A stretch of DNA of 64,000 nt, taken from NCBI RefSeq assembly GCF_037975445.1, contig NZ_CP150254.1:1610001-1674000 (forward strand), read 5' to 3'. A model generated the notes under the pieces. That model did no database searches, was not told the origin of the DNA, and saw only the letters and a list, made by a program, of their open reading frames with translations. This DNA is from Peribacillus sp. FSL P2-0133. GTDB taxonomy: Bacteria; Bacillota; Bacilli; Bacillales; DSM-1321. Shown piece after piece: positions 1 to 8,859 of the stretch; within the stretch, counting starts at the first letter, position 1; the number at the start of each line of letters is the position of its first letter. Made by a program: the position numbers and the translations under genes.

Positions 1-103
1 AGAAAAAGTTGGTGACTTTACCGTTAAGAGAAAAGAAGTTTATGGCGTCATTGCCGTTACGATTTATCAATGGGGAAACGTACACGAACAGGGGGAACTA
101 TGA
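1..103 (+). CDS. rsmD: 16S rRNA (guanine966-N2)-methyltransferase RsmD, 3' end only
   Basis: Only the last 33 codons are visible, reading in frame from base 2 to the TGA at 101-103. The tail reads VGDFTVKRKEVYG then AVTIYQWG, which matches the C-terminal strand region of the Bacillus RsmD/YlbH methyltransferase that modifies G966 of 16S rRNA in the small subunit. The catalytic motif lies outside the window. The stop codon directly abuts the ATG of coaD, the usual rsmD-coaD arrangement in Bacillaceae, so the two are probably translated from one mRNA. The call rests on a short tail plus gene order. Confidence 0.8.
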   Translation, partial: EKVGDFTVKRKEVYGVIAVTIYQWGNVHEQGEL

Positions 104-595
<492 letters not shown>

Positions 596-633
596 AAAAA
601 AGAGCATTGCCAACGCGCAATGCTCTTTTTTTC
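596..633. terminator. Bidirectional intrinsic terminator, coaD / ylbJ
   Basis: AGAGCATTGC at 601-610 pairs perfectly with GCAATGCTCT at 617-626. An A-run precedes the stem and a T-run (626-632) follows it, so it can end both the rightward coaD and the leftward ylbJ transcripts. Confidence 0.92.
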
Positions 634-636
634 GGT

Positions 637-1854
637 TTACGAAAGGCCTTTGAATAGCCTTTTGGTAAATATGATGATGTATAGGATCAAAAACACGAGT
701 GTCAGAATGGGTCCGAAATCAAGCATGTTCTGATATAGGGAATTCACGTGTTCACCGGAACCGCTGACTGGGAATGCATTTATCGGGCTGCCGCTGTACA
801 TATTGCCTTTATATAATGGTCCCCAAAGTAAGACGGTAATAATGGATGCCAGAAGGCCATGTGCTATCCTTGCCAGAAAAAAGGGAGTGAAACGAATGTC
901 TGTTGCGGCAATGATGCTGGCAACTTGCGCTTGAATGCTGAAACCGTTGAAAGCTAAGATGAAACTTGTCATCACAGTTTGCTGAAAGAGTGTCGCATCT
1001 TCGACCGTACTGGTTAATTTTGAACCAAGAGTCATTTCAAACATGCCTGATATGAAGGGGAGGCTTAAGGAATCGGGGAAATTGAAAATATGTAAAATTC
1101 CTCTGACCCCTGATGCCAGCAATCCGGTTATGTTCATATGAAATAAAAGCTTGTTCACCACCGAAAAGAGAATGATGAATCCCCCGATCATTAATAGGGT
1201 TTGAATGGATGAGAGTACCGCATCTCCAAGTAAACTGCCAAATGGTCTTGTTTCTTTTATTCTGGTTCGATGCATTTGGCTAAAGGCTTGTCTTATGGAG
1301 GGGAGCTTGGCCATTACATTTGTATGGGATTTTTCTTCTTTCCAACGGTAAAAACGCATGATGATGCCTACACAAAAATTTCCTAAGTAGTGGGAAAGTG
1401 CAAGGATGATCCCTAAATGAGGATTGTGGAAAAACCCAACGGCAACGGCAACGAACAGGAACAATGGATTCGATGAATTAGTAAAACAAACGAGTCTCTC
1501 AGCTTCGATGCGTGTCAATTGTTCCTCCTGACGAAGCCTTACAGTGAATTTCGCTCCAGCTGGAAACCCTGATGCAAGTCCCATCGCCCAAACGAAACCG
1601 CCCACTCCTGGTACACGGAATAAGGGACGCATAAATGGTTCGAGCATGACGCCAATGAACCTGACAACACCAAAACTGATTAATAACTCCGAGAGAATCA
1701 AGAAAGGTAGAAGCGAAGGAAAAACAATTGTCCACCAAATATTCAGTCCGCCTTTGGAAGCTTCAAAGGATTCTTGGGGGAAGATGATCAAGCCAACTGC
1801 CATCATCGTGACGGAGGTAGCTAACAGTACTGTTTTTGATTTTGATTTTAGCAA
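637..1854 (-). CDS. ylbJ: Sporulation integral membrane protein YlbJ
   Basis: This 405-residue polytopic membrane protein belongs to the nucleoside-recognition/gate domain family and matches YlbJ, known in B. subtilis as a mother-cell (sigma-E) gene needed for normal spores; its transported substrate, if any, is not established. Hydrophobic helices run along the whole length, with conserved stretches such as GLASGFPAGAK (about residues 92-102) and FNGFSIQAQVASII near residue 303. The start is a TTG at 1854-1852, chosen because GAGGAGGA lies six bases upstream on the minus strand; no ATG is in frame there. It is convergent with coaD across a shared terminator. Confidence 0.92.
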   Translation of the reverse strand: MLKSKSKTVLLATSVTMMAVGLIIFPQESFEASKGGLNIWWTIVFPSLLPFLILSELLISFGVVRFIGVMLEPFMRPLFRVPGVGGFVWAMGLASGFPAGAKFTVRLRQEEQLTRIEAERLVCFTNSSNPLFLFVAVAVGFFHNPHLGIILALSHYLGNFCVGIIMRFYRWKEEKSHTNVMAKLPSIRQAFSQMHRTRIKETRPFGSLLGDAVLSSIQTLLMIGGFIILFSVVNKLLFHMNITGLLASGVRGILHIFNFPDSLSLPFISGMFEMTLGSKLTSTVEDATLFQQTVMTSFILAFNGFSIQAQVASIIAATDIRFTPFFLARIAHGLLASIITVLLWGPLYKGNMYSGSPINAFPVSGSGEHVNSLYQNMLDFGPILTLVFLILYIIIFTKRLFKGLS

Positions 1855-2161
1855 AATTCATCCTCCTCTTGAAGGTTTCTAAATAAGGGCAGTTCGTTTC
1901 GTATATAATAAAATATGAACTTCCTTTTCTCGAAAAGTAAGCGCATGATGGAATATGGATTGTACCGACATGTATAAATGAGGATGATCCGCACAATGGA
2001 ATTTCAATGAAGACCTCACTTTATTGGCTACATAGGTTATATCCGCCATGCTTGTTTCACTGTCAATATAAATAATATGCTTCTATAAATCCGTTTAAGA
2101 CCATAACTTTGAATGAGTGTTATTTCAATATTTTGAACTAGTTACAGCGGGAGGGATATCT
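1855..2161. other. Divergent intergenic region ylbJ / ylbK (307 bp)
   Basis: This stretch separates the divergent ylbJ and ylbK starts. It is AT-rich and must hold both promoters, but I could not single out a convincing -35/-10 pair. It includes the ylbJ ribosome binding site (complement of 1861-1868) and the ylbK one (GGGAGGG, 2149-2155). No gene or repeat was seen. Confidence 0.6.
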
Positions 2162-2959
2162 TTGTCGAAACCAAAGGTCGGGCTTGCACTTGGGTCAGGA
2201 GGAGCTAGGGGGTTTGCACATATTGGCGTGATAAAGGTATTAAAGCAAGAAGGCATTCCGATAGATATGATTGCCGGAAGCAGCATGGGGGCTATGGTTG
2301 CTGCCTTTTATGGAGCGGGTTCGGATATCGAGAGGCTGTATAAGTTGTCCCGTGCATTTAAGCGAAAGTATTATTTAGACTTTACCATACCTAAAATGGG
2401 CTTCATTTCGGGTAAACGGACAAAGGATTTAATCAGGGTATTTACATATGGAAAGAAATTTGAAGAACTTGATATTCCTGTGGCGGTGGTCGCCACTGAT
2501 ATAAAAACGGGGGAAAAAGTCATTTTTCAGGAAGGTCCCATCGCACCGGCTGTAAGGGCAAGCATCTCCATTCCCGGTATTTTCACTCCCGAAAAAATCG
2601 GGAACAGGCTGCTTGTAGATGGAGGCGTTGTTGACAGGGTTCCAGTTTCAGTCGTGAAGGATATGGGAGCAGACATCATAATTGGTGTGGATGTAGCCCA
2701 CGTGAAACAGGATATGGAGATAAACTCCATCTATGACGTCATCATGCAAAGCCTCGATATCCTGCAAATGGAGCTGGTTAAAAGCAGGGAGTTTGCTTCA
2801 GACGTCATGATACGCCCCAGGGTGGAGAAATACAGCTCGAAATCATTTACAAACGTTCAGGAAATAATTAGTATTGGAGAAGAAGCTGCAAGAGGAAAGA
2901 TAGATCAAATTAAGCAGAGTATTGTTACTTGGAAGGAGTCCTTTGAAGATGAGCCGTAA
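2162..2959 (+). CDS. ylbK: Patatin-like phospholipase / serine acyl hydrolase YlbK
   Basis: The product is a cytoplasmic patatin-family hydrolase of the bacterial RssA/YlbK type. The N-terminus has the oxyanion-hole glycines GSGGARG, followed by the nucleophile elbow GSSMG and, near residue 155, the DGG motif carrying the catalytic aspartate, so the Ser-Asp dyad is intact. An in-frame ATG exists at 2117, but the start is set at TTG 2162 because GGGAGGG (2149-2155) sits six bases before it and the resulting 265 residues fit the family. The last 11 bases overlap ylbL. The lipid substrate is unknown. Confidence 0.9.
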   Translation: MSKPKVGLALGSGGARGFAHIGVIKVLKQEGIPIDMIAGSSMGAMVAAFYGAGSDIERLYKLSRAFKRKYYLDFTIPKMGFISGKRTKDLIRVFTYGKKFEELDIPVAVVATDIKTGEKVIFQEGPIAPAVRASISIPGIFTPEKIGNRLLVDGGVVDRVPVSVVKDMGADIIIGVDVAHVKQDMEINSIYDVIMQSLDILQMELVKSREFASDVMIRPRVEKYSSKSFTNVQEIISIGEEAARGKIDQIKQSIVTWKESFEDEP

Positions 2960-3974
2960 AATGTATGTACGCACTTTCCTGGTGGTGGCTATACTTCTCA
3001 TAGCATCAGCCCTTTATTCCCTACCTTTTTATGTATCAAAACCAGGAATGGCTAAAGAATTGGAGCCAATCATTGAGGTATCCGGAGGAGATGAAGCAAA
3101 AGGAAGCTTTATGTTAACCACTGTAAGGATGGGCCGGGCGAATGTATATTCCTACATGCTGGCGAAGTGGAGCAAATATCAGGAACTTTATCCGGAAACC
3201 TCCATTCGAAGCGAAGATGAAACAGATGAAGAATATAATATCAGGCAGCTGCACTTAATGGATGGTTCTAAAAATAATGCCATTCAGATCGCATATGAAA
3301 AAGCAGGGAAAGAAGTCGAATACGAGTACCTGGGTGTATATGTTTTGGACGTGCTAAAAGGAATGCCGGCAGCTAAAGAGCTGAAAGCGGGCGATCAAAT
3401 CATTCAGGTCGATGATGTTAAATTCAAGTCTGCACAGGAATTCATGAACTATATTAACGGAAAGAAGGCTGGAGACGAAGTTAAAATAGTTTATAAGCGG
3501 GAAGAGACGGAGAAAACGGCCGTTCTTTCTTTGCAGCCTTTTAAAAATGACCCAAATAGGGTAGGAATAGGCATTTCGCTGGATGATAATCGAAAAGTGA
3601 CCACAAAACCGGCGATTTCCATTGATTCAGAACAAATAGGCGGTCCTTCGGCTGGTTTAATGTTTTCATTGGAAATTTATAATCAATTAACAAAGGGCGA
3701 TCTTACAAATGGATATGACATAGCGGGGACAGGAACGATGTCCGACGATGGGACAGTCGGTCCAATTGGCGGAATTCAACAGAAAATAGTTGCAGCCGAT
3801 AAGTCAGGAGCCGAAATATTCTTTGCCCCGAATGAAAACGGAGCAGCAGGTTCGAATTATGAAGATGCACTTATTGCAGCAAAGGATATCGACACGGACA
3901 TGAAGATCGTGCCGGTGGACAACTTTGATGATGCAATAGACTATTTAACGAAGCTAAAAGGAAAAGAAAAATGA
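2949..3974 (+). CDS. ylbL: Lon-like membrane-anchored PDZ serine protease YlbL
   Basis: One N-terminal transmembrane helix (about residues 8-27) is followed by a PDZ domain (around 120-200) and a Lon-type S16 peptidase domain. The catalytic dyad is readable: Ser234 in GGPSAGLMF and Lys279 in GGIQQKIVAADKSG, the same numbers as the Ser/Lys reported for B. subtilis YlbL. That protein degrades the cell-division inhibitor YneA after DNA damage. The start ATG 2949 follows GGAAGGAG (2931-2938) and gives 341 residues, as in B. subtilis. It overlaps the ylbK end, so the pair is probably co-translated. Confidence 0.93.
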   Translation: MSRKMYVRTFLVVAILLIASALYSLPFYVSKPGMAKELEPIIEVSGGDEAKGSFMLTTVRMGRANVYSYMLAKWSKYQELYPETSIRSEDETDEEYNIRQLHLMDGSKNNAIQIAYEKAGKEVEYEYLGVYVLDVLKGMPAAKELKAGDQIIQVDDVKFKSAQEFMNYINGKKAGDEVKIVYKREETEKTAVLSLQPFKNDPNRVGIGISLDDNRKVTTKPAISIDSEQIGGPSAGLMFSLEIYNQLTKGDLTNGYDIAGTGTMSDDGTVGPIGGIQQKIVAADKSGAEIFFAPNENGAAGSNYEDALIAAKDIDTDMKIVPVDNFDDAIDYLTKLKGKEK

Positions 3975-4014
3975 AAAAAAGCGCAGGCAGTCATCTACTG
4001 TTTGCGCTTTTTTT
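3974..4014 (+). terminator. Intrinsic terminator after ylbL
   Basis: AAAGCGCA..CAG (to 3990) pairs with CTG..TGCGCTTT (3998-4010) with a small internal mismatch. It has A-rich and T-rich flanks and lies directly at the ylbL stop, between the convergent genes ylbL and tmcAL. Confidence 0.8.
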
Positions 4015-4066
4015 GATGATTTGATTTTTACTCTTAAGGATGGACGGGCCAAGCTTAAACGATTCT

Positions 4067-5272
4067 TCATTTGAAAATGATGGGAGATTCATATTCCCGT
4101 TTCATCAATGCAGCTTGATATGGTTCCGACAAGCCCAATGCATACACCCGTGCCGCTCGCAAGTCCGTATCGATATCCTGTTTCTGATAGGACGAAAGTT
4201 TAGAGATGAGCGGGAGGGGTAAGCCTTTTTTTACAGTGCGAAGATAATCTTGTCCCCGGCCATTCATGCCAAGAAGTCTGATATAGGCTGGTTGGTCATT
4301 GTGAATCACCTGTTCCTTTAATGTATGGGTCAATATATGGACACACATCCGTTGTAGTCGTGTCCAAGTGTAGCGTTTTGTCTTCAGGGCTGCCATGAAT
4401 CCAGAAAAGCTCGAAGATTGTTTGGCCATCTCCTTTATCCGGTGTTCAATGCCTTCCTCAATTTCGTATATCCCTGCTAAATCGGTTAAAGAGGAAGAAA
4501 GGATTCGGTATTTCAACATGGGCCAATACATTTCCCAGTCATGCAAGGCATGGTAGTGCTTTAAATATTGCTCAAGACCATTCATCGTCGGTTGAGGAAT
4601 ATAACTGGAAACAGAATTTAACTCCTGGTGTTCATGGATGGCTTTTCGTATCCCCGTTGCACTGGCAATAGGGTCTTTGGACAACTTTGTTTCATGGTAT
4701 CCGGCAGCGACCCTTTGAATCGTATAAGGGCGAATGGAGTAGCCGTTGGAAAGTGCAGCACTTACATATTCCTTTCCAAGAATATTATTTGGCTTAGTCA
4801 AATCCAATCCGGCATCACCATTGATGATCGATCGATAAGCCTGGGCAGCACTGGCCGGATAACTATTACCGGCATCCATAGCCGATTTAATTGCGGCATC
4901 GAATGCAGCGGAATTATCCGATAGAATTCTGTGGGCAGTGATGAATGGTTCAATTCTGCCATCCTCGCTTCCAAAGCAAAAGGAGTCACAGCCAAGGGAT
5001 TCCAAAAGAGAAATAGATCCTTTTGCAAATATTTCCGCCTTCTGTGTCGCGAAAGCATAGGGTAGCTCAATGACAAGATCTATGCCGCCGTTCAAGGCCA
5101 TTTCGGCACGTGTCCACTTGCTGACGATAGCGGGCTCGCCACGCTGTAAGAAGGGTCCGCTCATAACAGCGACCACAACATCTGCCCCTGTTTTTTCTCT
5201 ACTTTCTCTTGCATGTAAAACATGTCCATTGTGAAAAGGGTTATATTCGACTACTAAACCGCAAGCTTTCAT
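4067..5272 (-). CDS. tmcAL: tRNA(Met) cytidine acetate ligase TmcAL (YlbM)
   Basis: TmcAL makes N4-acetylcytidine at the wobble base of elongator tRNA(Met), activating acetate with ATP. The 401-residue product begins with VVEYNPFHNGH, the nucleotidyltransferase HIGH-like motif with its GxxNPFHxGH context, and carries the conserved FGSED segment near residue 98. Length is close to the B. subtilis YlbM protein. The ATG start (5272-5270) is preceded on the minus strand by a GAGGTGAA ribosome binding site. It is divergent from ylbN across about 220 bp and convergent with ylbL. Confidence 0.92.
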   Translation of the reverse strand: MKACGLVVEYNPFHNGHVLHARESREKTGADVVVAVMSGPFLQRGEPAIVSKWTRAEMALNGGIDLVIELPYAFATQKAEIFAKGSISLLESLGCDSFCFGSEDGRIEPFITAHRILSDNSAAFDAAIKSAMDAGNSYPASAAQAYRSIINGDAGLDLTKPNNILGKEYVSAALSNGYSIRPYTIQRVAAGYHETKLSKDPIASATGIRKAIHEHQELNSVSSYIPQPTMNGLEQYLKHYHALHDWEMYWPMLKYRILSSSLTDLAGIYEIEEGIEHRIKEMAKQSSSFSGFMAALKTKRYTWTRLQRMCVHILTHTLKEQVIHNDQPAYIRLLGMNGRGQDYLRTVKKGLPLPLISKLSSYQKQDIDTDLRAARVYALGLSEPYQAALMKREYESPIIFK

Positions 5273-5433
5273 TCGTTCACCTCAGAGAAAAACTTTGTAT
5301 TTTATCAACTTAGTGCTAAAATAGTATTTCAAGTAAAATTACTATAAGTAATCGTCCGGATTCTTTGTTTGAAATGATTCTTAAACTTAGACAATCAGTT
5401 AGGATGACTACATTATAGTGTAAAGAAAAAATA

Positions 5434-5462
5434 TTGACAAACTTATAATTGAAAGCTATAAT
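5434..5462 (+). promoter_or_regulatory. Perfect-consensus sigma-A promoter for ylbN-rpmF
   Basis: TTGACA (5434-5439), 17-bp spacer, TATAAT (5457-5462): an exact match to the housekeeping consensus. The first T of the ylbN start codon is about 28 bp downstream, so the leader is short. This fits strong constitutive expression of the ribosomal protein operon. Confidence 0.9.
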
Positions 5463-5490
5463 TATTTTTGTTGCCTTGAGGTGATTTCAT

Positions 5491-6012
5491 TTGAAATGGA
5501 CGATTAGTCAACTTCAAAAAATTCGGGACAAAGATTTACGGTTTGATGAACTGGTGGATGTCTTGGACATTAGAGAAAGAGACCCGCAAATTCGCGATGT
5601 TTCTCCGATCAGAGTAGCAGGAAGAGCTGATATCAGCTCGACCGAGATTACTTTTCACTTGCATCTTTCAGGTGAATTAACATTACCTTGCTCCCGTACA
5701 CTGGTAGACGTTAAATATCCGATTGATATTGATACAAAGGAAACCTTTCTTTTAAAGGCAGATGGCGCTGATTTCTACGGAGATGATGTCACTGTTGTGG
5801 AAGGTGATGTTGTAGACCTAATACCGGTAATTAAAGAAAATTTATTGCTAGAAATTCCGATGCAGGTTTTTTGTGAGGATGTCGATTCGAACGAAGCTGC
5901 TCCTCAATCCGGAAAAGACTGGGCTGTTATTTCTGAAGAGGAAAATGAGCATAAGGTTGATCCGAGATTTGCAAAGCTTGCCGACTTTTTTGACAACAAT
6001 AAAGAATCTTGA
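5491..6012 (+). CDS. ylbN: YceD/DUF177 family protein YlbN
   Basis: This is a 173-residue DUF177 protein, the family found immediately upstream of rpmF in most bacteria. Its plant and E. coli relatives are linked to 23S rRNA or ribosome assembly, but a precise activity is not established for Bacillus. The middle holds the family's beta-rich core with LTLPCSRTLVDVKYPI (about residues 70-85) and a second cysteine in FCEDVDSNEA. The start is TTG 5491, set by GAGGTGAT five bases upstream. It shares a strong promoter and 65-bp spacing with rpmF. Confidence 0.9.
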   Translation: MKWTISQLQKIRDKDLRFDELVDVLDIRERDPQIRDVSPIRVAGRADISSTEITFHLHLSGELTLPCSRTLVDVKYPIDIDTKETFLLKADGADFYGDDVTVVEGDVVDLIPVIKENLLLEIPMQVFCEDVDSNEAAPQSGKDWAVISEEENEHKVDPRFAKLADFFDNNKES

Positions 6013-6077
6013 TTGGAACGAAAAATCGTTAATCCGATTTTTCCAGCTTTTTTATATTTTTTAAGGAGGTGGGAATA

Positions 6078-6251
6078 ATGGCTGTACCTTTTAGAAGAAC
6101 GTCGAAAACTGTAAAAAGAAAACGTCGTACGCACTTCAAGCTTCAAGTACCTGGTATGGTAGAATGCCCGAGCTGTGGTGGAATGACTCTTTCACATCAC
6201 GTTTGTAAAGAATGTGGAACATATAAAGGAAAAGAAGTTGTCGCAAAATAA
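6078..6251 (+). CDS. rpmF: 50S ribosomal protein L32
   Basis: The 57-residue basic protein starts [22 protein letters not shown], the L32 signature. It keeps two CxxC pairs, CPSCG and CKECG, so it is the zinc-binding (C+) form. ATG 6078 was chosen over an upstream in-frame GTG because AAGGAGGTG (6063-6071) is correctly spaced for it. Co-transcribed with ylbN. Confidence 0.98.
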   Translation: MAVPFRRTSKTVKRKRRTHFKLQVPGMVECPSCGGMTLSHHVCKECGTYKGKEVVAK

Positions 6252-6300
6252 TTTCTTGACCTACTTGAGAGCTTTGCTTTCTTGATGCAACACGCTAATC

Positions 6301-6332
6301 AAAGCGCAGGGATTTTTCTCTGTGCTTTTTTT
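6301..6332 (+). terminator. Intrinsic terminator after rpmF
   Basis: AAGCGCAG (6302-6309) pairs with CTGTGCTT (6320-6327) with one G-T pair, followed by seven Ts. It closes the ylbN-rpmF unit before the next gene. Confidence 0.85.
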
Positions 6333-6399
6333 ACAAATATATTTGGCAGAATATTTTGAATCATCTATGTTTGCCGATGATTTTGGAGAAGGTGTTTAC

Positions 6400-7164
6400 A
6401 TGGATCAGGTGATTGAAGTTGAAAAGGATAAACGCGGTTTCATGAAGCTCCTATTTAATAGACCGGAGAAAAGGAATGCCGTGAATTATCAATTGATGGA
6501 CGAACTTGAGTTGATATTGTCAGAAGCTGCATACGATGATGAAGTTAAGTTGCTAGTCCTGACAGGGGCGGGATCTGAGGCATTCTGTTCAGGTGGGGAT
6601 CTAAGGGAATTTCAGGATTTGCATACAGAAGAAGAGGCCTTTGCTATGTTATCGAAAATGGGTGAAATTCTGTATAAACTAGCAGTTTTCCCAAAACCAA
6701 CAATAGCGCTCATCAATGGAAGTGCTTTCGGCGGTGGATGCGAAATAGCGACAGCTTGTGATTTCAGATTAGCAAAGAGTGAAGTCAAGCTAGGGTTTGT
6801 GCAAGGTACACTGGGAATAACGACAGGCTGGGGCGGAGCTTCACTTTTACTTGAAAAAATACCAGAGCAAAAAGCGCTAAAGCTATTATTGGATGCAAAA
6901 ATACATAAAGCTGAGGAAGCAAAGGAATTTGGTTTCGTAGATGAGATAGTCGGAGAAGGTACGGATGGATGGGAAATGTTCGCAGAAGATTTTCTTCGCC
7001 ATGAGACAGGGGTATTGATGGCCTATAAACGATTGCTGGTCCATAAATGGCAGGGGAGCGGGCTTAAAGGAAGAATGGATGCGGAAATCCGGGAATGTTC
7101 TAAACTGTGGGCGAGTGATGAGCATCATGCTGCTGTCGATCGTTTTTTAAATAAGAAAAAATAA
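6400..7164 (+). CDS. Enoyl-CoA hydratase/isomerase family protein
   Basis: A crotonase-fold protein of 254 residues. It shows the N-terminal RPEKRNAVNYQLMDEL segment, the first oxyanion loop around FCSGGDLREF (about residue 70) and the second in GSAFGGGCEIATACDFRLA (about 107-125). One acidic residue expected of classical hydratases (Glu in the GGGxE position) is present, but the second catalytic Glu position is less clear, so substrate and reaction are not assigned. Start ATG 6400 follows GGAGAAGGTG; an in-frame ATG at 6322 lies inside the rpmF terminator. B. subtilis lacks a gene here, whereas I recall an equivalent in B. cereus-type genomes. Confidence 0.85.
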   Translation: MDQVIEVEKDKRGFMKLLFNRPEKRNAVNYQLMDELELILSEAAYDDEVKLLVLTGAGSEAFCSGGDLREFQDLHTEEEAFAMLSKMGEILYKLAVFPKPTIALINGSAFGGGCEIATACDFRLAKSEVKLGFVQGTLGITTGWGGASLLLEKIPEQKALKLLLDAKIHKAEEAKEFGFVDEIVGEGTDGWEMFAEDFLRHETGVLMAYKRLLVHKWQGSGLKGRMDAEIRECSKLWASDEHHAAVDRFLNKKK

Positions 7165-7242
7165 ATATTACACGCTCTATATATCTTCTATCTTTCCTAG
7201 CATGTGCATATTATGAATTAAAACTTGCTGGGAGGTAGAGAG

Positions 7243-7863
7243 ATGACGATTGCGAGACAAGATGCATGGAATCATGATGAGGATCTGTTGTTGGCTGAAG
7301 TGGTACTGAGGCATATACGAGAAGGCAGTACACAATTAAAGGCGTTTGAAGAAGTGGGGAAACAGTTATCGAGGACATCTGCTGCTTGTGGGTTCCGTTG
7401 GAATTCATTTGTAAGGAAGCAATATAAGTCTGGGATAGAGCTGGCGAAAAAACAAAGGAAAGAACAGGTAGTCAATAATCCTGAAATGGAAATGGATTCG
7501 GTTGCAGTGGCGGAGAATGTCACGATTGAAGAAAAAACGCCCGAGCATGAAGATAAAGAATCTATTACCCTTCAGGAAGTTATATTATATTTAACTAAAA
7601 TGGATGAATTCTTTCAGCTTGATAATAAGGAAAAAGAACGGATTTCTGAGCGGTCCCTATTTCTTGAACGGGAAAATGCCCGATTATTGGAAGAGAATGT
7701 ATTGCTTAAAGAAAACCTGAAAGCTGTTGAGGAAGATTACCGTGCGTTAATGCAGATTATGGAGCGCGCGAGAAAACTTAGTGTACAAGAGGACGAAAAG
7801 ACTAATCCGAAGGTGAGTTTCCAAATGGATAAGAATGGTAATCTAGAAAGGGTCAATAAATAA
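7243..7863 (+). CDS. gerR: RsfA-family transcription factor GerR (YlbO)
   Basis: This 206-residue regulator belongs to the RsfA/GerR family, in B. subtilis a sigma-E-controlled factor that represses part of the early mother-cell programme. The N-terminal 70 residues form a Myb/SANT-like DNA-binding region ([19 protein letters not shown].., [13 protein letters not shown]). The C-terminal half (about 130-180) is a predicted coiled coil rich in [18 protein letters not shown]. The start ATG 7243 follows GGGAGGT; an in-frame TTG at 7225 lacks a site. A CATATTAT string at 7207-7214 resembles a sigma-E -10 element but no good -35 was found. Confidence 0.9.
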   Translation: MTIARQDAWNHDEDLLLAEVVLRHIREGSTQLKAFEEVGKQLSRTSAACGFRWNSFVRKQYKSGIELAKKQRKEQVVNNPEMEMDSVAVAENVTIEEKTPEHEDKESITLQEVILYLTKMDEFFQLDNKEKERISERSLFLERENARLLEENVLLKENLKAVEEDYRALMQIMERARKLSVQEDEKTNPKVSFQMDKNGNLERVNK

Positions 7864-7896
7864 AAAATGCGGGTGGGAAAATCCGCCCGCATTTTC
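7862..7896. terminator. Bidirectional intrinsic terminator, gerR / ylbP
   Basis: AAAATGCGGGTGG pairs with CCGCCCGCATTTT (7883-7895) across a short A-rich loop. The A/T flanks let it work for both convergent genes. Confidence 0.88.
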
Positions 7897-7907
7897 TTGA
7901 TGCTTCC

Positions 7908-8396
7908 TTATTCTTGTGTATCTATTTCTTTATTATCTTGTATGTCAAATGGGCTCCAAATCAGCGGGTTTTCTCCGAGGTCCCTGTCCAAATCATAGGA
8001 AACAGCAGAAAAACCCATCTTTTTCCAAAAGTCTTGTGAATGAACTCTTGGATTGGTTTTGATAGGCGTGTTCAGGCTTTTGGCGAATTCGACCAAAGCG
8101 CTTCCATAACCTTTTTTCTGATAGTTAGGCAGGACTTCAAGTTTCCAAAGAACAAGAAAGTCCCTAGACTTGTCAAAATACTGGTCGAATTTAGCACTTC
8201 TTTTATACAGGCTCATGCGGGCTACAAGTTTGTCGCCATAAAAGATTCCGTAAAAAGGTGATTGGCTGTCATTTTCGATGATGTTACCCTCTAAATCATC
8301 TAGCATTGACAGTTCCTGTATCCCGTATTCTTTGAATTTTTTGAATTCCTCAAGCGTTTTAAAATTTACAAGTAATCGTTCCACCTTGTATTCCAT
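7908..8396 (-). CDS. ylbP: GNAT-family N-acetyltransferase YlbP
   Basis: A 162-residue GNAT protein. Motif A is seen as EVLPNYQKKGYGSALVEFAK (residues about 93-112), with the Q/RxxGxG/A acetyl-CoA loop read as QKKGYGSA. The N-terminal half has the YlbP-specific FKKFKEYGIQELSMLDDL segment. The acceptor substrate is unknown. The start is the ATG complementary to 8394-8396, preceded on the minus strand by GGGGGAGC; an upstream in-frame ATG at 8453 has no site and lies outside the conserved region. Convergent with gerR. Confidence 0.88.
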   Translation of the reverse strand: MEYKVERLLVNFKTLEEFKKFKEYGIQELSMLDDLEGNIIENDSQSPFYGIFYGDKLVARMSLYKRSAKFDQYFDKSRDFLVLWKLEVLPNYQKKGYGSALVEFAKSLNTPIKTNPRVHSQDFWKKMGFSAVSYDLDRDLGENPLIWSPFDIQDNKEIDTQE

Positions 8397-8859
8397 AAAA
8401 AAGCTCCCCCTTAATTCTGATAAACCTCTTCGATAGTACCCTTTGAAAGTCATCCCACTGATCTTTACGATGTGGAATTCCAGCTAAGGTCAAATCTAGT
8501 ATGACAACATCGACTTATCCTAGCTGTCTAAATGCTTATAGCCTTTAATCCCCCGCCCTTTTCCCTTCAATTTCTCGCGGGTTGAGTTTGGAGTTATCTT
8601 TTGTTCCTAAAAGTATTCAAAATGGCTAAGCTTTTCGTATCTAATATACCATTAAATTAACGCTTAAAGAAGAAAATATATCTTCAAGGGCGTATTAATA
8701 ATTCTTTTCATTGGTATTTTATGACGAGCCTTGTTAATGGCAGTTCAATTTCATTCAATCAGATGTGCTGCGTTTTCCAACGATGGGAAAATTGATGCAG
8801 GATAAAAAAGATAATGTGATAAAATAGTGAATATATTTCAATAAGTAAGGAAGGGTATT
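8397..8859. other. Long intergenic region ylbP / panE (463 bp)
   Basis: No reading frame with a ribosome binding site was found. The stretch is AT-rich with many stops in all frames. The only regulatory candidate is a TGaTAAAAT extended -10 (8817-8825) before panE. The length is unusual for this compact region and could be the remains of a deleted gene, but I recognised no residual protein. Confidence 0.5.
8817..8825 (+). promoter_or_regulatory. Candidate extended -10 for panE
   Basis: TG-A-TAAAAT, an extended -10 with no recognisable -35 at 17 bp. It would give a leader of roughly 30 bases before the panE ATG at 8860, which has AAGGAAGGG upstream. Confidence 0.4.

Noticed and set aside
4040..4222. 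Rightward 60-codon frame overlapping the end of tmcAL
   Set aside because: Antisense shadow of tmcAL without a start signal.
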